From Bradyrhizobium symbiodeficiens (GTDB lineage: Bacteria > Pseudomonadota > Alphaproteobacteria > Rhizobiales > Xanthobacteraceae), in contig NZ_CP029427.2 in NCBI RefSeq assembly GCF_002266465.3, forward strand, positions 2,978,501 through 3,042,500: a stretch of 64,000 nucleotides of DNA, in the 5' to 3' direction. The position numbers were made by a program, and so were the translations under genes. The first letter of the stretch is position 1, and every line of letters starts with the position of its first letter. Below are positions 37,448-47,226 of this stretch, piece by piece. The notes beneath the pieces are model-generated. The model was given only the letters and a program-made list of their open reading frames with translations. It ran no database searches and was not told the origin of the DNA.

Positions 37448-38029
37448 CTACTTCTTCTCAATCGCTTCGACGAGATGCTCGACTTCCGCCTCCAGCGCCG
37501 ACACCTGCGATTCATGGGGATCCGGAATCAATCCGCGCATCACCGCAATTCGCTTGATCAGCTCGGAGACTGCTTGAACGAGCAGCAAAGCGAAGCCGAT
37601 CATGATCAGAGCTTTGGCAGGCCATTGGGGCAGACCGCCTGCATTGCCGGATTGCTCGTTGATGTGGAACGAGCGCTCGAAGAACGGCACGCCCGTGACG
37701 ATCATGACGATGCAGAGCGGAATGAGGAAGAACAGGTGACCGATCACATCGATCACATTGCGGACCTTCTTCGGCAGCGAATTGTTCACGATGTCGATGC
37801 GGATGTGCTCGTTGTCCAGCAGCGTCCAGGGCGAGCAGACGAGGAAAACGATGCTGAACAGCACCCATTGCAGCTCGAGCCATGAATTCGACGAGGTGTC
37901 GAATGTCTTGCGGATGATCGCGTTGACCGCCGAGACGACGACGGCGACCATGATCAGCCACGCCACACGCTTGCCTGTCCAGCGCGTGAACGCGTCGATT
38001 CCCTGGCTCACTTTTAGGAGCGCTTGCAA
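37448..38029 (-). CDS. dctQ: TRAP transporter small permease, DctQ subunit
   Basis: A 193-residue four-helix membrane protein with the DctQ pattern (WLELQWVLFSIVFLVCSPWT, NEHIRIDIV). The TTG at 38029 was chosen as start because GGGGGAGGA lies 8 nt upstream and it gives a family-length protein; the frame is open for 40 more codons that look non-coding. The C-terminal ~30 residues are acidic and probably helical. It precedes dctM on the same transcript. Confidence 0.9.
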   Translation of the reverse strand: MQALLKVSQGIDAFTRWTGKRVAWLIMVAVVVSAVNAIIRKTFDTSSNSWLELQWVLFSIVFLVCSPWTLLDNEHIRIDIVNNSLPKKVRNVIDVIGHLFFLIPLCIVMIVTGVPFFERSFHINEQSGNAGGLPQWPAKALIMIGFALLLVQAVSELIKRIAVMRGLIPDPHESQVSALEAEVEHLVEAIEKK

Positions 38030-38198
38030 CGATAGGTCCTCCCCCGATTGTGCCCCGGCCGTCTTGACTGCGCCGAACGGGCGCGTGGCTTGTCTCGCCG
38101 CGCAGGCATGAGGCACGCGCACCAAACCAGCGGGCGTGCCGCCAGTCAATCGGAAGTTTGTTGATAGTTAAGGGGAATAAGACCGTAATCCGCCGGTG

Positions 38199-39218
38199 TC
38201 AGCCGCCGGTGACGCTCATGTGCCTGGAGACGCTGGGACGGTCATGGCGGCGGTCGATGATGAAATCGTGGCCCTTGGGCTTCAGCCCGATGGCGCGGTC
38301 GATCGCATCCGCAAGCAGCGTGTCGTCGTCGGATGCACGCAGAGGTTTGCGCAAATCAGAGGCATCCTCGTGGCCGAGGCAGGTGTGCAGCGTGCCGGTG
38401 CAGGTGACGCGAACCCGGTTGCAGGATTCACAGAAATTATGGGTCATCGGCGTGATGAAGCCGAGCTTGCCGCCGGTTTCGGCGACACTGACATAGCGGG
38501 CCGGACCTCCGGTGCTCTCGGCCAGATCCGTCAGCGTGAATTGCTGGGCGAGGCGTGCGCGCACCAGCGACAGCGGCAGATACTGGTCGATGCGGCCCGA
38601 TCCGATCTCACCCATCGGCATGACCTCGATCAGTGTCAGGCCCATGCCCTTGCCGTGGGCCCAGCGCATCAATTCGGGAAGCTCGTCCTCGTTGAGGTTC
38701 TTCAGCGCCACCGCGTTGATCTTGATGGCGAGGCCTGCGGCGCGCGCGGCCTCGATGCCTTCCAGTACCTTGTCGATCTCGCCCCAGCGGGTGATCTCGC
38801 GAAACTTCTTGGGATCGAGCGTGTCGAGCGAGACGTTGATGCGGCGGACGCCGCAATCGGCGAGCTCGCTTGCGTATTTCGCAAGCTGGGTGCCGTTGGT
38901 GGTCAGCGTCAGCTCGTTCAGGGCGCCGCTCGACAGATGCCGCGACAGCGAGCGGACCAAGGTCATCACGTTGCGCCGGACCAGCGGTTCGCCGCCGGTC
39001 AGCCGCAGCTTCTTCACGCCCTTGGCGATGAAAGCAGAGCAGAGCCGGTCGAGCTCTTCCAGCGTCAGCAGGTCGGCTTTGGGCAGGAACGTCATGTCTT
39101 CGGACATGCAGTAGAAGCAGCGCAAATCGCAGCGATCGGTGACGGAGACGCGCAGATAGCTGATGGTCCGCCCGAACGGATCGGTCATCGGGGTCGACAG
39201 CGCGGTGGATCCGTTCAT
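38199..39218 (-). CDS. moaA: GTP 3',8-cyclase MoaA (molybdenum cofactor synthesis)
   Basis: A 339-residue radical SAM enzyme that turns GTP into the precursor of cyclic pyranopterin monophosphate with MoaC. The radical SAM cysteines are C30, C34 and C37 (CDLRCFYC), the second cluster is bound by C263, C266 and C280 (FCESCNRVR...LHTC), and the C-terminus ends in the essential Gly-Gly. A start at M11 (MTDPFGR) is also possible. It stands alone on its strand. A molybdoenzyme gene lies at the left window edge. Confidence 0.96.
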   Translation of the reverse strand: MNGSTALSTPMTDPFGRTISYLRVSVTDRCDLRCFYCMSEDMTFLPKADLLTLEELDRLCSAFIAKGVKKLRLTGGEPLVRRNVMTLVRSLSRHLSSGALNELTLTTNGTQLAKYASELADCGVRRINVSLDTLDPKKFREITRWGEIDKVLEGIEAARAAGLAIKINAVALKNLNEDELPELMRWAHGKGMGLTLIEVMPMGEIGSGRIDQYLPLSLVRARLAQQFTLTDLAESTGGPARYVSVAETGGKLGFITPMTHNFCESCNRVRVTCTGTLHTCLGHEDASDLRKPLRASDDDTLLADAIDRAIGLKPKGHDFIIDRRHDRPSVSRHMSVTGG

Positions 39219-39325
39219 GAAGAGGCCTTGTCACTTGCGGCGTCGGGCGCACCTTTGCTTCAGCGGTGCTCGGGACACAATCTAAGCATCGGACGCGACG
39301 AGGACAATCGGGTGGTATACTTAGA

Positions 39326-39820
39326 TCACCGCCTGCCGGCGTTCGGATCGGGGAACGGCGAGCCCGCGGGCGATGCGGCTTCGGCTGGTGCCGCGGCCGG
39401 CGCGGCTGCAGCCGGTTTGGGCTTCCTCGGCCGGTGCGGCTTGCGAACCGGTTTCGGCGGGGTGGCCGGCTGGAGTTCCGCAAACACCGGATTCGGGTCT
39501 GATGTCACCGAGGCGGGCGTGGTGAAATCCCCGGGACTTCTGATCACGTTCACCGGGACGCTCGCCGGCTGGTACTTTGGCAGCGCGAAAGCGACCGTAA
39601 AGGGAGCCTCGGGGGCGGGAACCGAGACGGAGCAAGGAGTCTTGCATCCCGGCCCGAGCGAGGTCGTGGCGTCGGCACCCGGCGGGTTGGATTCGAGCCG
39701 GACCTGGACGGTCGGCGGGGCCGATTTGAACATGTCCCAGGACATTGAGGAGCAGCCCCCAAGGCTTGCCGCTCCCAAAAGACTCGCTCCGGCTAACGCA
39801 ACCGCGATGACACGACGCAT
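39326..39820 (-). CDS. Putative lipoprotein with Pro/Ala/Lys-rich C-terminus
   Basis: A 164-residue protein with a lipoprotein signal (LGAASLGGC, lipidated cysteine at about residue 23). The middle part (VQVRLESNPPGADATTSLGP, TPCSVSVP) has the look of a PEGA-like domain. The tail (about 118-164) is rich in Pro, Ala, Lys and Arg. Function is unknown. The upstream region (39821-39975) is AT-rich and contains TATAAT on the minus strand at about 39949-39954, a possible -10 element. Confidence 0.8.
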   Translation of the reverse strand: MRRVIAVALAGASLLGAASLGGCSSMSWDMFKSAPPTVQVRLESNPPGADATTSLGPGCKTPCSVSVPAPEAPFTVAFALPKYQPASVPVNVIRSPGDFTTPASVTSDPNPVFAELQPATPPKPVRKPHRPRKPKPAAAAPAAAPAEAASPAGSPFPDPNAGRR

Positions 39821-39975
39821 GACCCATCCACTTCGACTGCGACGAACCGCCCCATAACCCCGCCCGGACCTTAGGAGCGTCGTTTGGGGCAGGCAACCGG
39901 CGGGCTGCGCATAGTTAATGAATGGTTAATGCAGGAGATTTCTGAATACCATTATATATCAATAACTTGCTGGCG

Positions 39976-40650
39976 CTATACGGTCATCAGGCTGCTGGCG
40001 GCGGCCGGAAGGTCACGCATGTGATGGATCAGCCGGTCCGGCTTCAGCTCGGCGATCGGCACATCGGTATAGCCAAAACTGACCCCGATCACGGGCACTC
40101 CGGCCCGGCGAGCGACCCCGACATCGGTTCCGGCATCGCCGACCATGATGCTCGCTTTGACCGCTCCGCCGGCGCGCGCCACCGTTTCACGAAAAATCGT
40201 GGGGTCGGGCTTCTGGACGCCAAAGGTGTCCGCGCCGCAGATCGCCGCGAAGCGGCGGCTGAGGTCGAGCTGGTCCAAAAGCCGCTTCGACAGCCATTCC
40301 AGCTTGTTGGTGCAGACGGCGAGGCGATGGCCTTGCGCTGAAAAATGGTCCAGCGCGGCCTCGAGCCCCTCGAAGGGGCGGGATTCGACCGCGATATGGT
40401 CGGCGTAATAGGCGATGAAATCCGCGGTCATCCGGTCCATGTCGGCGGGGGTGACGCTGCGGCCCTCGGCCTCCAGCCCCCGCTCGATCAGCTTGCGGGC
40501 GCCGGCGCCGATCATGTTGCGGGCCGAGGCCATCGGCACCGGCGGCAGCCCTTCGCGGTCGAGCACATGGTTCAGCGCGGTGATCAGGTCGGGCGCCGTA
40601 TCCACAAGCGTACCGTCGAGATCGAAGACGATGGTGTGAGGGGAGGTCAT
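39976..40650 (-). CDS. gph: Phosphoglycolate phosphatase
   Basis: A 224-residue HAD-superfamily phosphatase. The catalytic motif I is FDLDGTLVDT with D10 and D12; motif II is AVCTNK and motif III is in the KPDPTIF to MVGDAGTDVGVAR stretch. It salvages 2-phosphoglycolate. The start at 40650 (MTSPHTIVFD) has GGGAGG just upstream; the frame is open further. It is divergent from rpiA, which fits a loose carbon-metabolism grouping. Confidence 0.92.
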   Translation of the reverse strand: MTSPHTIVFDLDGTLVDTAPDLITALNHVLDREGLPPVPMASARNMIGAGARKLIERGLEAEGRSVTPADMDRMTADFIAYYADHIAVESRPFEGLEAALDHFSAQGHRLAVCTNKLEWLSKRLLDQLDLSRRFAAICGADTFGVQKPDPTIFRETVARAGGAVKASIMVGDAGTDVGVARRAGVPVIGVSFGYTDVPIAELKPDRLIHHMRDLPAAASSLMTV

Positions 40651-40818
40651 GGTCCAAGCGCTACCGGCCCGGTCATGCCAGTGCAAGGGGCGGCGCCATA
40701 AGATCAACTTATAGTCTGGTTCCCCAGACCCTGTTCTCCGGCGGAAAACGAGGCTACATAGGCCGCCGAAAGCGGCCACGATCGGCGGCACGTTCGGGAC
40801 TCAAGGGTGGGCGCAGAC

Positions 40819-41550
40819 GTGAATATGGACCAGTTGAAGCGACAGGCCGCTGCGCGCGCGCTCGAGGAGGTGCGGGACGGCATGCAGCTCGGGCTCGGCA
40901 CCGGCTCGACCGCCAAGCATTTCGTCGAGCTGCTCGGTGAGCGCGTCGCCGCCGGGCTCAAGGTGATCGGCGTGCCGACCTCCGAGGCGACTCGCCTCGA
41001 TGCTATCAGGTGCGGCGTGCCGCTGACCACGCTGGATGAGATCGACCATCTCGACATCACCATCGACGGCGCCGACGAGATCGATCCCGAGCTCAACCTG
41101 ATCAAGGGCGGCGGCGGTGCGCTGCTGCGCGAGAAGATCGTGGCTGCGGCCTCGGATCGCATGATCGTGATCGCCGATGACACCAAATGGGTGCCGACGC
41201 TGGGCAAATTTCCGCTCCCGATCGAGGTCATCCCCTTCGGGCTTGGTGCGACGCGCCGGGCGATCGAGAAGGCATTTGCCGAATGCGGCGTTTCCGGGCA
41301 AATGGCGGTCCGCAACGCCAAAGGCGGGGACAAGGACGGCCACGTTTTGGTCACCGACGGCGGCCACTGGATCGTCGATGCAAAGCTCGGACGGATCGAG
41401 GATCCTGCTCGTCTCGCCAAGGCGTTGAGCGTGATCCCCGGCGTGGTCGAGCACGGGTTATTCATCGGCTTGGCCAGCTCGGCTGTATTGGCGGGCGGCG
41501 AGGGAATTCGCGTGATTGAACGGCGTAAGCCGAAAGGAGACTGGGAATGA
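40819..41550 (+). CDS. rpiA: Ribose-5-phosphate isomerase A
   Basis: A 243-residue RpiA. Typical stretches are [36 protein letters not shown] and [10 protein letters not shown]. It interconverts ribose-5-phosphate and ribulose-5-phosphate in the pentose phosphate pathway. The GTG at 40819 is preferred because AAGGGTGG is about 8 nt upstream; ATG 40825 is possible. The stop overlaps the next gene (ATGA). Confidence 0.95.
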   Translation: MNMDQLKRQAAARALEEVRDGMQLGLGTGSTAKHFVELLGERVAAGLKVIGVPTSEATRLDAIRCGVPLTTLDEIDHLDITIDGADEIDPELNLIKGGGGALLREKIVAAASDRMIVIADDTKWVPTLGKFPLPIEVIPFGLGATRRAIEKAFAECGVSGQMAVRNAKGGDKDGHVLVTDGGHWIVDAKLGRIEDPARLAKALSVIPGVVEHGLFIGLASSAVLAGGEGIRVIERRKPKGDWE

Positions 41551-42089
41551 AGAGCGTCTTGAAGTTTTTGCCGGCTGCGACCCTCGCTGTGGGACTGGCC
41601 CTCTCGGTCGTCCCGGCCGCCGCGCAGCAGGCCGCGCCCAAGGCAGCTGCCGCACCCGCGCAGCCGAAAGCCTCGCCCGCAGCGGTCGCGGCGGCCAAAG
41701 AGATTCTGCAGATCAAGAACGCCACCGCGATGTACGCGGGCGCCGTGCCCGGTCTCGTCCAGAAGACCAAGATCGCGCTGATCCAGCAGAACCTGAACTA
41801 CCAGAAGGACCTCAACGAGGTCGCCCCGATCGTCGAACAGCAGCTGAATGGCCGCCAGAACGAGATCGGCGATGGCATGGCACAGATCTATGCCAGCGAG
41901 TTCACCGAGCAGGAGCTGAAGGATCTCGTCACCTTCTACAAGTCGCCGCTGGGCAAGAAGCTGATCGACGCCGAGCCGCGCGCCATCGGGCTCAGCATGG
42001 CCTTCATGAACTCCTGGGCCCAGAACTTCTCCGAGACCGTGATGGGGGCCTTCCGCGCCGAGATGCGCAAGCGTGGCAAGGAGATCTGA
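41547..42089 (+). CDS. Exported DUF2059 protein
   Basis: A 180-residue protein with a signal peptide (residues 1-27, ending AAAQ), an Ala/Pro/Lys-rich linker (28-47) and a helical DUF2059 domain ([20 protein letters not shown] is typical). It is expected in the periplasm; function is unknown. Its ATG overlaps the rpiA stop and glutathione reductase follows 46 bp later, an order common in Bradyrhizobium-type genomes as far as I recall. Confidence 0.9.
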   Translation: MKSVLKFLPAATLAVGLALSVVPAAAQQAAPKAAAAPAQPKASPAAVAAAKEILQIKNATAMYAGAVPGLVQKTKIALIQQNLNYQKDLNEVAPIVEQQLNGRQNEIGDGMAQIYASEFTEQELKDLVTFYKSPLGKKLIDAEPRAIGLSMAFMNSWAQNFSETVMGAFRAEMRKRGKEI

Positions 42090-42135
42090 CAGACACTATC
42101 TGATCGGTGATTCCTGATAGGGGTCGGAGTGGACA

Positions 42136-43524
42136 ATGGCTGAATTCGACGTCGACCTCTTCGTCATCGGTGGTGGTTCGGGCGGCGTGCGTGCCGCCCG
42201 TATCGCGGCTGGTTACGGCGCCCGCGTGATGATCGCGGAAGAGTACCGCATGGGCGGCACCTGCGTGATCCGCGGCTGCGTGCCGAAGAAGCTGTTCGTG
42301 ATCGGCTCGCATTTCCGCCACGAGCTCGAGGATGCCGCGGGTTTCGGCTGGACCGTTCCGCCCGCCAGCTTCGACTGGCCGACGCTGATCGCCAACAAGG
42401 ACAAGGAGATCGCGCGGCTCGAGGCGGCCTACACCGCCAACGTCGAGAAGTCGGGCGCGCAGATCGTCAAGAGCCGCGCGGTGATCGAGGACAAGCACAC
42501 CGTCCGCCTGCTTGAAAACGACCGCAAGATCACCGCAAGATACATCCTGATCGCCACCGGCGGCGCGCCCAACCATGGCGCCGCGATCCCCGGCATCGAG
42601 CACGTGATCTCCTCCAACGAGGCGTTCCATTTGAAGAAGCTGCCGAAGCGGATCGTGATCCAGGGCGGCGGCTATATCGCGCTGGAATTCGCCGGCATCT
42701 TCGCCGGCTTCGGCTCCGACGTCACCGTGATCTATCGCGGCGACAACATCCTTCGCGGCTTCGACGAGGATGTTCGCAGCCATGTTCGTGCCGAGATGGA
42801 GAAGCAGGGCATCACCATTCTCACCGGCTGCACGGTGAGCAAAGTCGACCGCCACGGCGATGAATTCACCACGCATCTGTCGAACGGATCGAGCATCGCC
42901 TCGGACCAGGTGATGTTCGCGATCGGCCGCCACCCGGCAGTGGCCAATCTCGGGCTGGAGAACGCCGGCGTTGCCATCAACCCCGCGAACGGCGGCATCG
43001 CGGTCGACCATTTCTCGAAGAGCTCGGTCGACAGCATCTATGCGATCGGCGACGTCACCCATCGATTCAATTTGACGCCGGTCGCGATCCGAGAGGGCCA
43101 TGCCTTCGCGGACACCGTGTTCGGCAAGCGTACGGTGCAGGTCGATCACGCCAACATTCCGACCGCGGTGTTCTCGCAGCCGGAGGTCGGCACGGTTGGT
43201 CTGACGGAAACCGAGGCGCGTGCCCAATTCAGTCACGTCGACATTTACAAGACCTCGTTCCGCCCGATCAAGGCGACGATGTCGGGCCGCGACACCCGCG
43301 TGCTGATGAAGCTGGTCGTCGACGGTGCGAGCGACCGCGTGCTCGGCTGCCACATCGTCGGCGAGGCCGCCGCCGAGATCACGCAAGCCGTCGCGATCGC
43401 GGTGAAGATGAAGGCGACCAAGGCCGATTTCGACGCGACCATCGCGCTGCATCCGACCGCGGCCGAAGAGCTGGTCACCATGCGCACCCCGACCGCGCGC
43501 CACGTGCGCCAGGCCGCGGAGTAG
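42136..43524 (+). CDS. gor: Glutathione-disulfide reductase
   Basis: A 462-residue class I flavoprotein disulfide reductase. The redox pair is C43/C48 (GGTCVIRGCVPKK), the FAD motif is IGGGSGGVRAAR (11-22), the NADPH region is GGGYIALEFAGIFAGFG, and the dimer-interface acid/base pair is H439/E444 (HPTAAEELVTM). It keeps glutathione reduced in the cytoplasm. It is third in an apparent rpiA-DUF2059-gor unit. Confidence 0.96.
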   Translation: MAEFDVDLFVIGGGSGGVRAARIAAGYGARVMIAEEYRMGGTCVIRGCVPKKLFVIGSHFRHELEDAAGFGWTVPPASFDWPTLIANKDKEIARLEAAYTANVEKSGAQIVKSRAVIEDKHTVRLLENDRKITARYILIATGGAPNHGAAIPGIEHVISSNEAFHLKKLPKRIVIQGGGYIALEFAGIFAGFGSDVTVIYRGDNILRGFDEDVRSHVRAEMEKQGITILTGCTVSKVDRHGDEFTTHLSNGSSIASDQVMFAIGRHPAVANLGLENAGVAINPANGGIAVDHFSKSSVDSIYAIGDVTHRFNLTPVAIREGHAFADTVFGKRTVQVDHANIPTAVFSQPEVGTVGLTETEARAQFSHVDIYKTSFRPIKATMSGRDTRVLMKLVVDGASDRVLGCHIVGEAAAEITQAVAIAVKMKATKADFDATIALHPTAAEELVTMRTPTARHVRQAAE

Positions 43525-43741
43525 GGGCGGCAATCACCGGGTTGTTTTCTTGTCGCCCGGCGGGCTGATCATCGGACGTGCGCTCGTCCATCGTGACATT
43601 CTTCTGGGGCGCATTTGAAGAATGCATGGCCGGCCGATACCGCGGCCAGGCCGCGTCAGCTGTCATGCAACGCAACTTCACCCGCGTTCAGTGCGAGGCA
43701 GACCTCGCATTGAATCGGATTCGCCTGGCGTGATCAGGCTC

Positions 43742-44749
43742 TCAGTGCAGCGTTCCGGCCGCGGCCTCGTCGACAGCGGCCATCAGGTCGGCCGTGTCCG
43801 ACTGCTGGATCATGTGACCCGCATTCGGGACGCGGCGCATCTTGCTGTGCTTGATTTCGTCATGCAGCCGGCCGGACTGCTCGTCGATGTCGATGAGACG
43901 GTCATCCTCGCCGGCCAGGATGGTGACCGGCATGGCCAGTTCGCCGTAGGTCTTCGCAGACAGCATTGCAGCAGGGACCATCAGCGCCGCCTCGGCCGCG
44001 CCGGCCCGAAGCTGCGATGGACGCACGGCCAGTGATTTGGGGAAGCCGTCAAACTTTTGCGGGACGGATTTGGGTCCGAACAGCTGACGCAGCATCGCCG
44101 GCCACATCAGACGGCTGAGGATCGGGGAGATGGTGTAACTGAGGATATCGCCAAATCCCGGGATCGCCGGCCCTGCCATCGCCATCATCGCGTCGGTGCG
44201 GGCTGTCGGGAAATAATAGCCCGACGCCAGTATCAGGGCCTCGACCATTGAGGGATGCCTGCTTGCCAGGGCGATCGCAACCGACGCTCCCCAGGAATGT
44301 CCGAGCACGATCGCCTTCTCGACGCCGAGTTGCGCAAGGGCATCCTTGAAGAGGTCGGCCTGGGCTGCAGGCGTCCACACCACGTTGCGGGGCCTGAGGC
44401 TGTGGCCGAAGCCGGGACGGTCGAACACAATGACGCGATAGTCCTTGGACGCGAGGTCGATCAGGCCGCTCGACTCGAAATCCTGGATCATGCTGCCATT
44501 GCCATGGAGCAGGACCAGGGGACGTCCGGATCCGCGCTCCACGTAATGCAGGCGAACTCCGTCGACGTCGATGAATCGTCCTTGGGGTGGGTTGTCGCGC
44601 TGCGCCTTGTCGGCAAGGCGCCGATTGACGACCGCGGCCGCTGCCATCAGGCCGGCTGCCGCGACAAGGGTGGAGGCCAAGGGATGCTGTGCAAGAGTAT
44701 GAAGGGTCGTAGTCGCCAGCGATGGCGAACGTTTTTTCAGTAAGCGCAT
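43742..44749 (-). CDS. Membrane-anchored alpha/beta hydrolase
   Basis: A 335-residue protein. An N-terminal hydrophobic segment (about 24-42) with a short basic start suggests anchoring in the inner membrane. The hydrolase domain has the oxyanion strand VLLHGNG, the nucleophile elbow GHSWGAS with S152, and a late histidine in PNAGHMIQQSD. It resembles epoxide hydrolase and haloperoxidase-type alpha/beta proteins; substrate unknown. The start at 44749 (MRLLKKRS) was chosen over one 17 codons upstream. Confidence 0.9.
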   Translation of the reverse strand: MRLLKKRSPSLATTTLHTLAQHPLASTLVAAAGLMAAAAVVNRRLADKAQRDNPPQGRFIDVDGVRLHYVERGSGRPLVLLHGNGSMIQDFESSGLIDLASKDYRVIVFDRPGFGHSLRPRNVVWTPAAQADLFKDALAQLGVEKAIVLGHSWGASVAIALASRHPSMVEALILASGYYFPTARTDAMMAMAGPAIPGFGDILSYTISPILSRLMWPAMLRQLFGPKSVPQKFDGFPKSLAVRPSQLRAGAAEAALMVPAAMLSAKTYGELAMPVTILAGEDDRLIDIDEQSGRLHDEIKHSKMRRVPNAGHMIQQSDTADLMAAVDEAAAGTLH

Positions 44750-44826
44750 ATGACACTTTCGCTGACCACAGCCAGCTATTCGAGAGTGGGGAAGGGACAC
44801 TTCTGGTTTAACGTCCCGGTCTCATT

Positions 44827-44960
44827 CGGCTGGTAACCGTCAAAGAGATGCAGGTCCGAGGCGCAGATGGCGCAGGCGGCAATCTTGATGCGGATGCTGG
44901 ATCTTGGGATCCGTATCGGACCCGGACGTCGCCTTTGCCGGGCCAACAGAGCGCACGCAT
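44827..44960 (-). pseudogene. Decayed N-terminus of a zinc-dependent alcohol dehydrogenase
   Basis: On the minus strand an ATG at 44960 reads MRALCWPGKGDVRV; the next frame then reads DPKIQHP, and the third reads IKIAACAICASDLHLFDGYQ. Joined together these are the first ~40 residues of a zinc-dependent alcohol/formaldehyde dehydrogenase, including the zinc-site C-x2-SDLH box. At least two frameshifts or small deletions separate the pieces, and the remainder of the gene is absent. The rest of 44750-45137 shows nothing recognisable. Confidence 0.8.
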
Positions 44961-45137
44961 GGTCAAATCTCCATTTTTGGGGACGGCATGCGCGTTCACG
45001 GGTCATGTCGTGCAGACACAACAGAAGCGACGGAGGGAAGTTCCTAACCCAATCGCGCCGCGCGCTGAAGTCGACGATGTCGCGGCAGGTCTGAGATCGC
45101 TTGCCAAGCCCGCTTCGGCGGGCCGTTTCTTGTGCGG

Positions 45138-46277
45138 CTACCCGTAAAGATATCCGACCGGCCTGCCTTCGGTGCGCAGCGGACGAATGTCCTTCTGCGT
45201 GATGATCTGGCCGGCGAGACCGTCGATCTCGTCGCGCTGCGTCGGCGTCCAGCTGCGAAGGTCGTTCATGCCCTTGAGGAGACCGAGCCGGAGCACCTGC
45301 GTGTTCTCGCCGACCGCAATGAGGCTGATCGAGCTCTTGCTTGCGGTCACGACGTCGCCGGCCGCGAGCTCGAAGATCTCGCCCGCCTTGTTCTTGAATT
45401 CGGCCGTGCCGCGAATGACGCGATAGATCACCACCTCGCCCTTGGCGAACGAGGCGGCGTCCGCTGATGACGATGTGCTCTTCGGCAGCAGCGACCCGCC
45501 GCGCGGGTCGGTTGCGATGATGTGGCCGGTGACGAGCTGGCCGCTCGGTGCTTCGATGCCGATGTCGCGCACGTAAACCGGCAGCGCCGATTTGATCGAG
45601 CTGTCCGCGAGTGGCTTGAACAGTGCATCCAGCGCCAGCGGATCCTGAAGCCAGAAGCCGGCATTGGCCGGGCGATCGTGCAGCGGATGGCTCCAGGCCA
45701 CGCGCGGCGTCTCGGCTTCGTTGATCTGGTCGGGACCGACGATGGTGGGATTCGGAAAGGTGGTGGGATCGGTGATGAAGGCTTCGAGGAATTTGCCCGA
45801 ATAGCCCATCGAGACCGGATCCGGCACCACCGTCTGCGGCGTCTTCAAATTCTCTTCGGTCGACAGTCCCGACCAGGTGTAGAACAGCTGGCGATGCACG
45901 ATCGCGCTTTGCAGCATCACCGCGCCGGGGCCGACATTGTAGAAGCGCCCGTCATAGTCGAAGGTGAACGCGCCCGAGGTCACCAGCACCAGCTGGAAGC
46001 CGCCGGGTGGAAGATGCAGGTGGAAATCGGTGGGACCTGTGTCGGGGCGGTAGATCGGCAGGTTGGTCGCGACTTCGTGGAGCAGGAAGGTCTCGTTGTT
46101 GGCGTGAAAGCCTTCGTTGGCGCGGTTGTAGAGTGCTTGCGGGCGATAGGTCGCCTCGAATTTCGCATTCCGGTCGCGGTCGATGGCGACGAAGTCCTGC
46201 GTGTTGAGGCGGAGCGGCGCGCCGTTCGGATGGGTGAGGCCGGTCGTCCCGAGGTCGCCCGCAGCATGCACGTTCAT
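45138..46277 (-). CDS. Two-cupin protein of unknown function
   Basis: A 379-residue protein with cupin-like regions near residues 50-135 (NETFLLHEVATNLPIY, FHLHLPPGGFQLVLVTSG) and 275-345 (VVIYRVIRGTAEFKNKAGE, ELAAGDVVTA). The second looks like a standard cupin sensor or dioxygenase barrel. Metal-binding histidines (FHLHLP) are visible in the first. No enzyme family was recognised and it is not a homogentisate dioxygenase. The start at 46277 has GGAG upstream; the frame is open further 5'. Confidence 0.8.
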   Translation of the reverse strand: MNVHAAGDLGTTGLTHPNGAPLRLNTQDFVAIDRDRNAKFEATYRPQALYNRANEGFHANNETFLLHEVATNLPIYRPDTGPTDFHLHLPPGGFQLVLVTSGAFTFDYDGRFYNVGPGAVMLQSAIVHRQLFYTWSGLSTEENLKTPQTVVPDPVSMGYSGKFLEAFITDPTTFPNPTIVGPDQINEAETPRVAWSHPLHDRPANAGFWLQDPLALDALFKPLADSSIKSALPVYVRDIGIEAPSGQLVTGHIIATDPRGGSLLPKSTSSSADAASFAKGEVVIYRVIRGTAEFKNKAGEIFELAAGDVVTASKSSISLIAVGENTQVLRLGLLKGMNDLRSWTPTQRDEIDGLAGQIITQKDIRPLRTEGRPVGYLYG

Positions 46278-46418
46278 GACGTTCTCCGCTCTGCGCCGTT
46301 GCTTCGCTGCCATCGTCATTGCGAATTTTGGGCCAGTTGGTTTGCGAAGCAGCAAACGGGCCCGGCGCCGCGATGCGGATGTGCCGGTTTGGGAAAAATC
46401 CGGTGGTTGCACGGGAGG

Positions 46419-46616
46419 TTAGATCGACGGCTGGTTCCGATCGTCGGACGCGTGACGGGACCGCGGGCTCCCGGCGCGGCGACGCGACCTGTCTAATTTG
46501 TCGGCAAGCCTCGCCAACGCGCGTGCAGCGGCACAGGCACGGATCGGCGCGAAGCCGCCCTCGGGATCAGCGATAACGTCGCGACCCGACACCACGGCGA
46601 TTGACAGAGTGTTCAT
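46419..46616 (-). CDS. Doubtful small open frame
   Basis: A 65-residue open frame (MNTLSIAVVSGRDVIADPEG...) divergent from the gene at 46655. GC at third positions is moderately high, but no ribosome-binding site, motif or family was found. It is listed because the 377-bp space 46278-46654 holds nothing better. Confidence 0.25.
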   Translation of the reverse strand: MNTLSIAVVSGRDVIADPEGGFAPIRACAAARALARLADKLDRSRRRAGSPRSRHASDDRNQPSI

Positions 46617-46654
46617 GTTTTGTTCTTATGCTGTGACCGAGAGGGAGGCAGGCC

Positions 46655-46963
46655 ATGGACAACCGTATCAACGAAATTCGCAGAACCATCAGGGCGCTCC
46701 GCGTCAGCATGCGCGAAGCCGAAGCCATCATGCATGAGCAGATCAATCGCGAGGAGGACTGCAGCTTCGTGGCGCAGGAAGTCATCAAGATGCGCTCGGT
46801 CATGAGCCTGCTGGTGAAGGAGCGGACCGCGCTCGGCGATCACGAGCCGATCCTCGTGAATAATTTCTTCATCCCGCGGCGCCGGCCGACGCGAAAGCCG
46901 GTCGCGGCTCGTTCGCCGACGGTCGATTCCGTATTCCGTCCGCGCGTGGTGGCGCGGGCTTGA
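46655..46963 (+). CDS. Small helical protein of unknown function
   Basis: A 102-residue protein. The first ~65 residues are predicted alpha-helical and charged (INEIRRTIRALRVSMREAEA), compatible with a coiled coil; the tail is basic and Pro/Arg-rich (RRRPTRKP). GGGAGG lies about 9 nt upstream of the ATG. No export signal or known domain. It is convergent with the small zinc-ribbon gene. Confidence 0.6.
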   Translation: MDNRINEIRRTIRALRVSMREAEAIMHEQINREEDCSFVAQEVIKMRSVMSLLVKERTALGDHEPILVNNFFIPRRRPTRKPVAARSPTVDSVFRPRVVARA

Positions 46964-46976
46964 CGCGGAGGGCGGC

Positions 46977-47162
46977 TCAATCGAAAGCGTGAGGCGCGGC
47001 CCGATCCGGCTTTCCGGCCGGGCTGTCCGCCCACTTTGCCATCTCCGTGGTTCGCGCATCGACGCCCTCGCACCAGAAGCAGCTCGGCCGCGCGCGGCCG
47101 TTCTCGGACAGGATCGGGACCAGGCTGTGGCCGCAACCGGCGCACCAGGCGATGTCAGTCAT
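46977..47162 (-). CDS. Small zinc-ribbon-like protein
   Basis: A 61-residue protein with two CxxC pairs, C7/C10 (WCAGCG) and C28/C31 (SCFWCEG), in the arrangement of a small zinc ribbon. GGGGGA precedes the ATG at 47162. It lies 64 bp downstream of the GCS2-type ligase gene on the same strand and could be the last gene of that unit. Function unknown. Confidence 0.6.
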   Translation of the reverse strand: MTDIAWCAGCGHSLVPILSENGRARPSCFWCEGVDARTTEMAKWADSPAGKPDRAAPHAFD

Positions 47163-47226
47163 GCATTCCCCCAACGGCGTATCAAATTCAGAAATGACGT
47201 TCTCGGCCGCGAAGCTTGCGCGGGCG

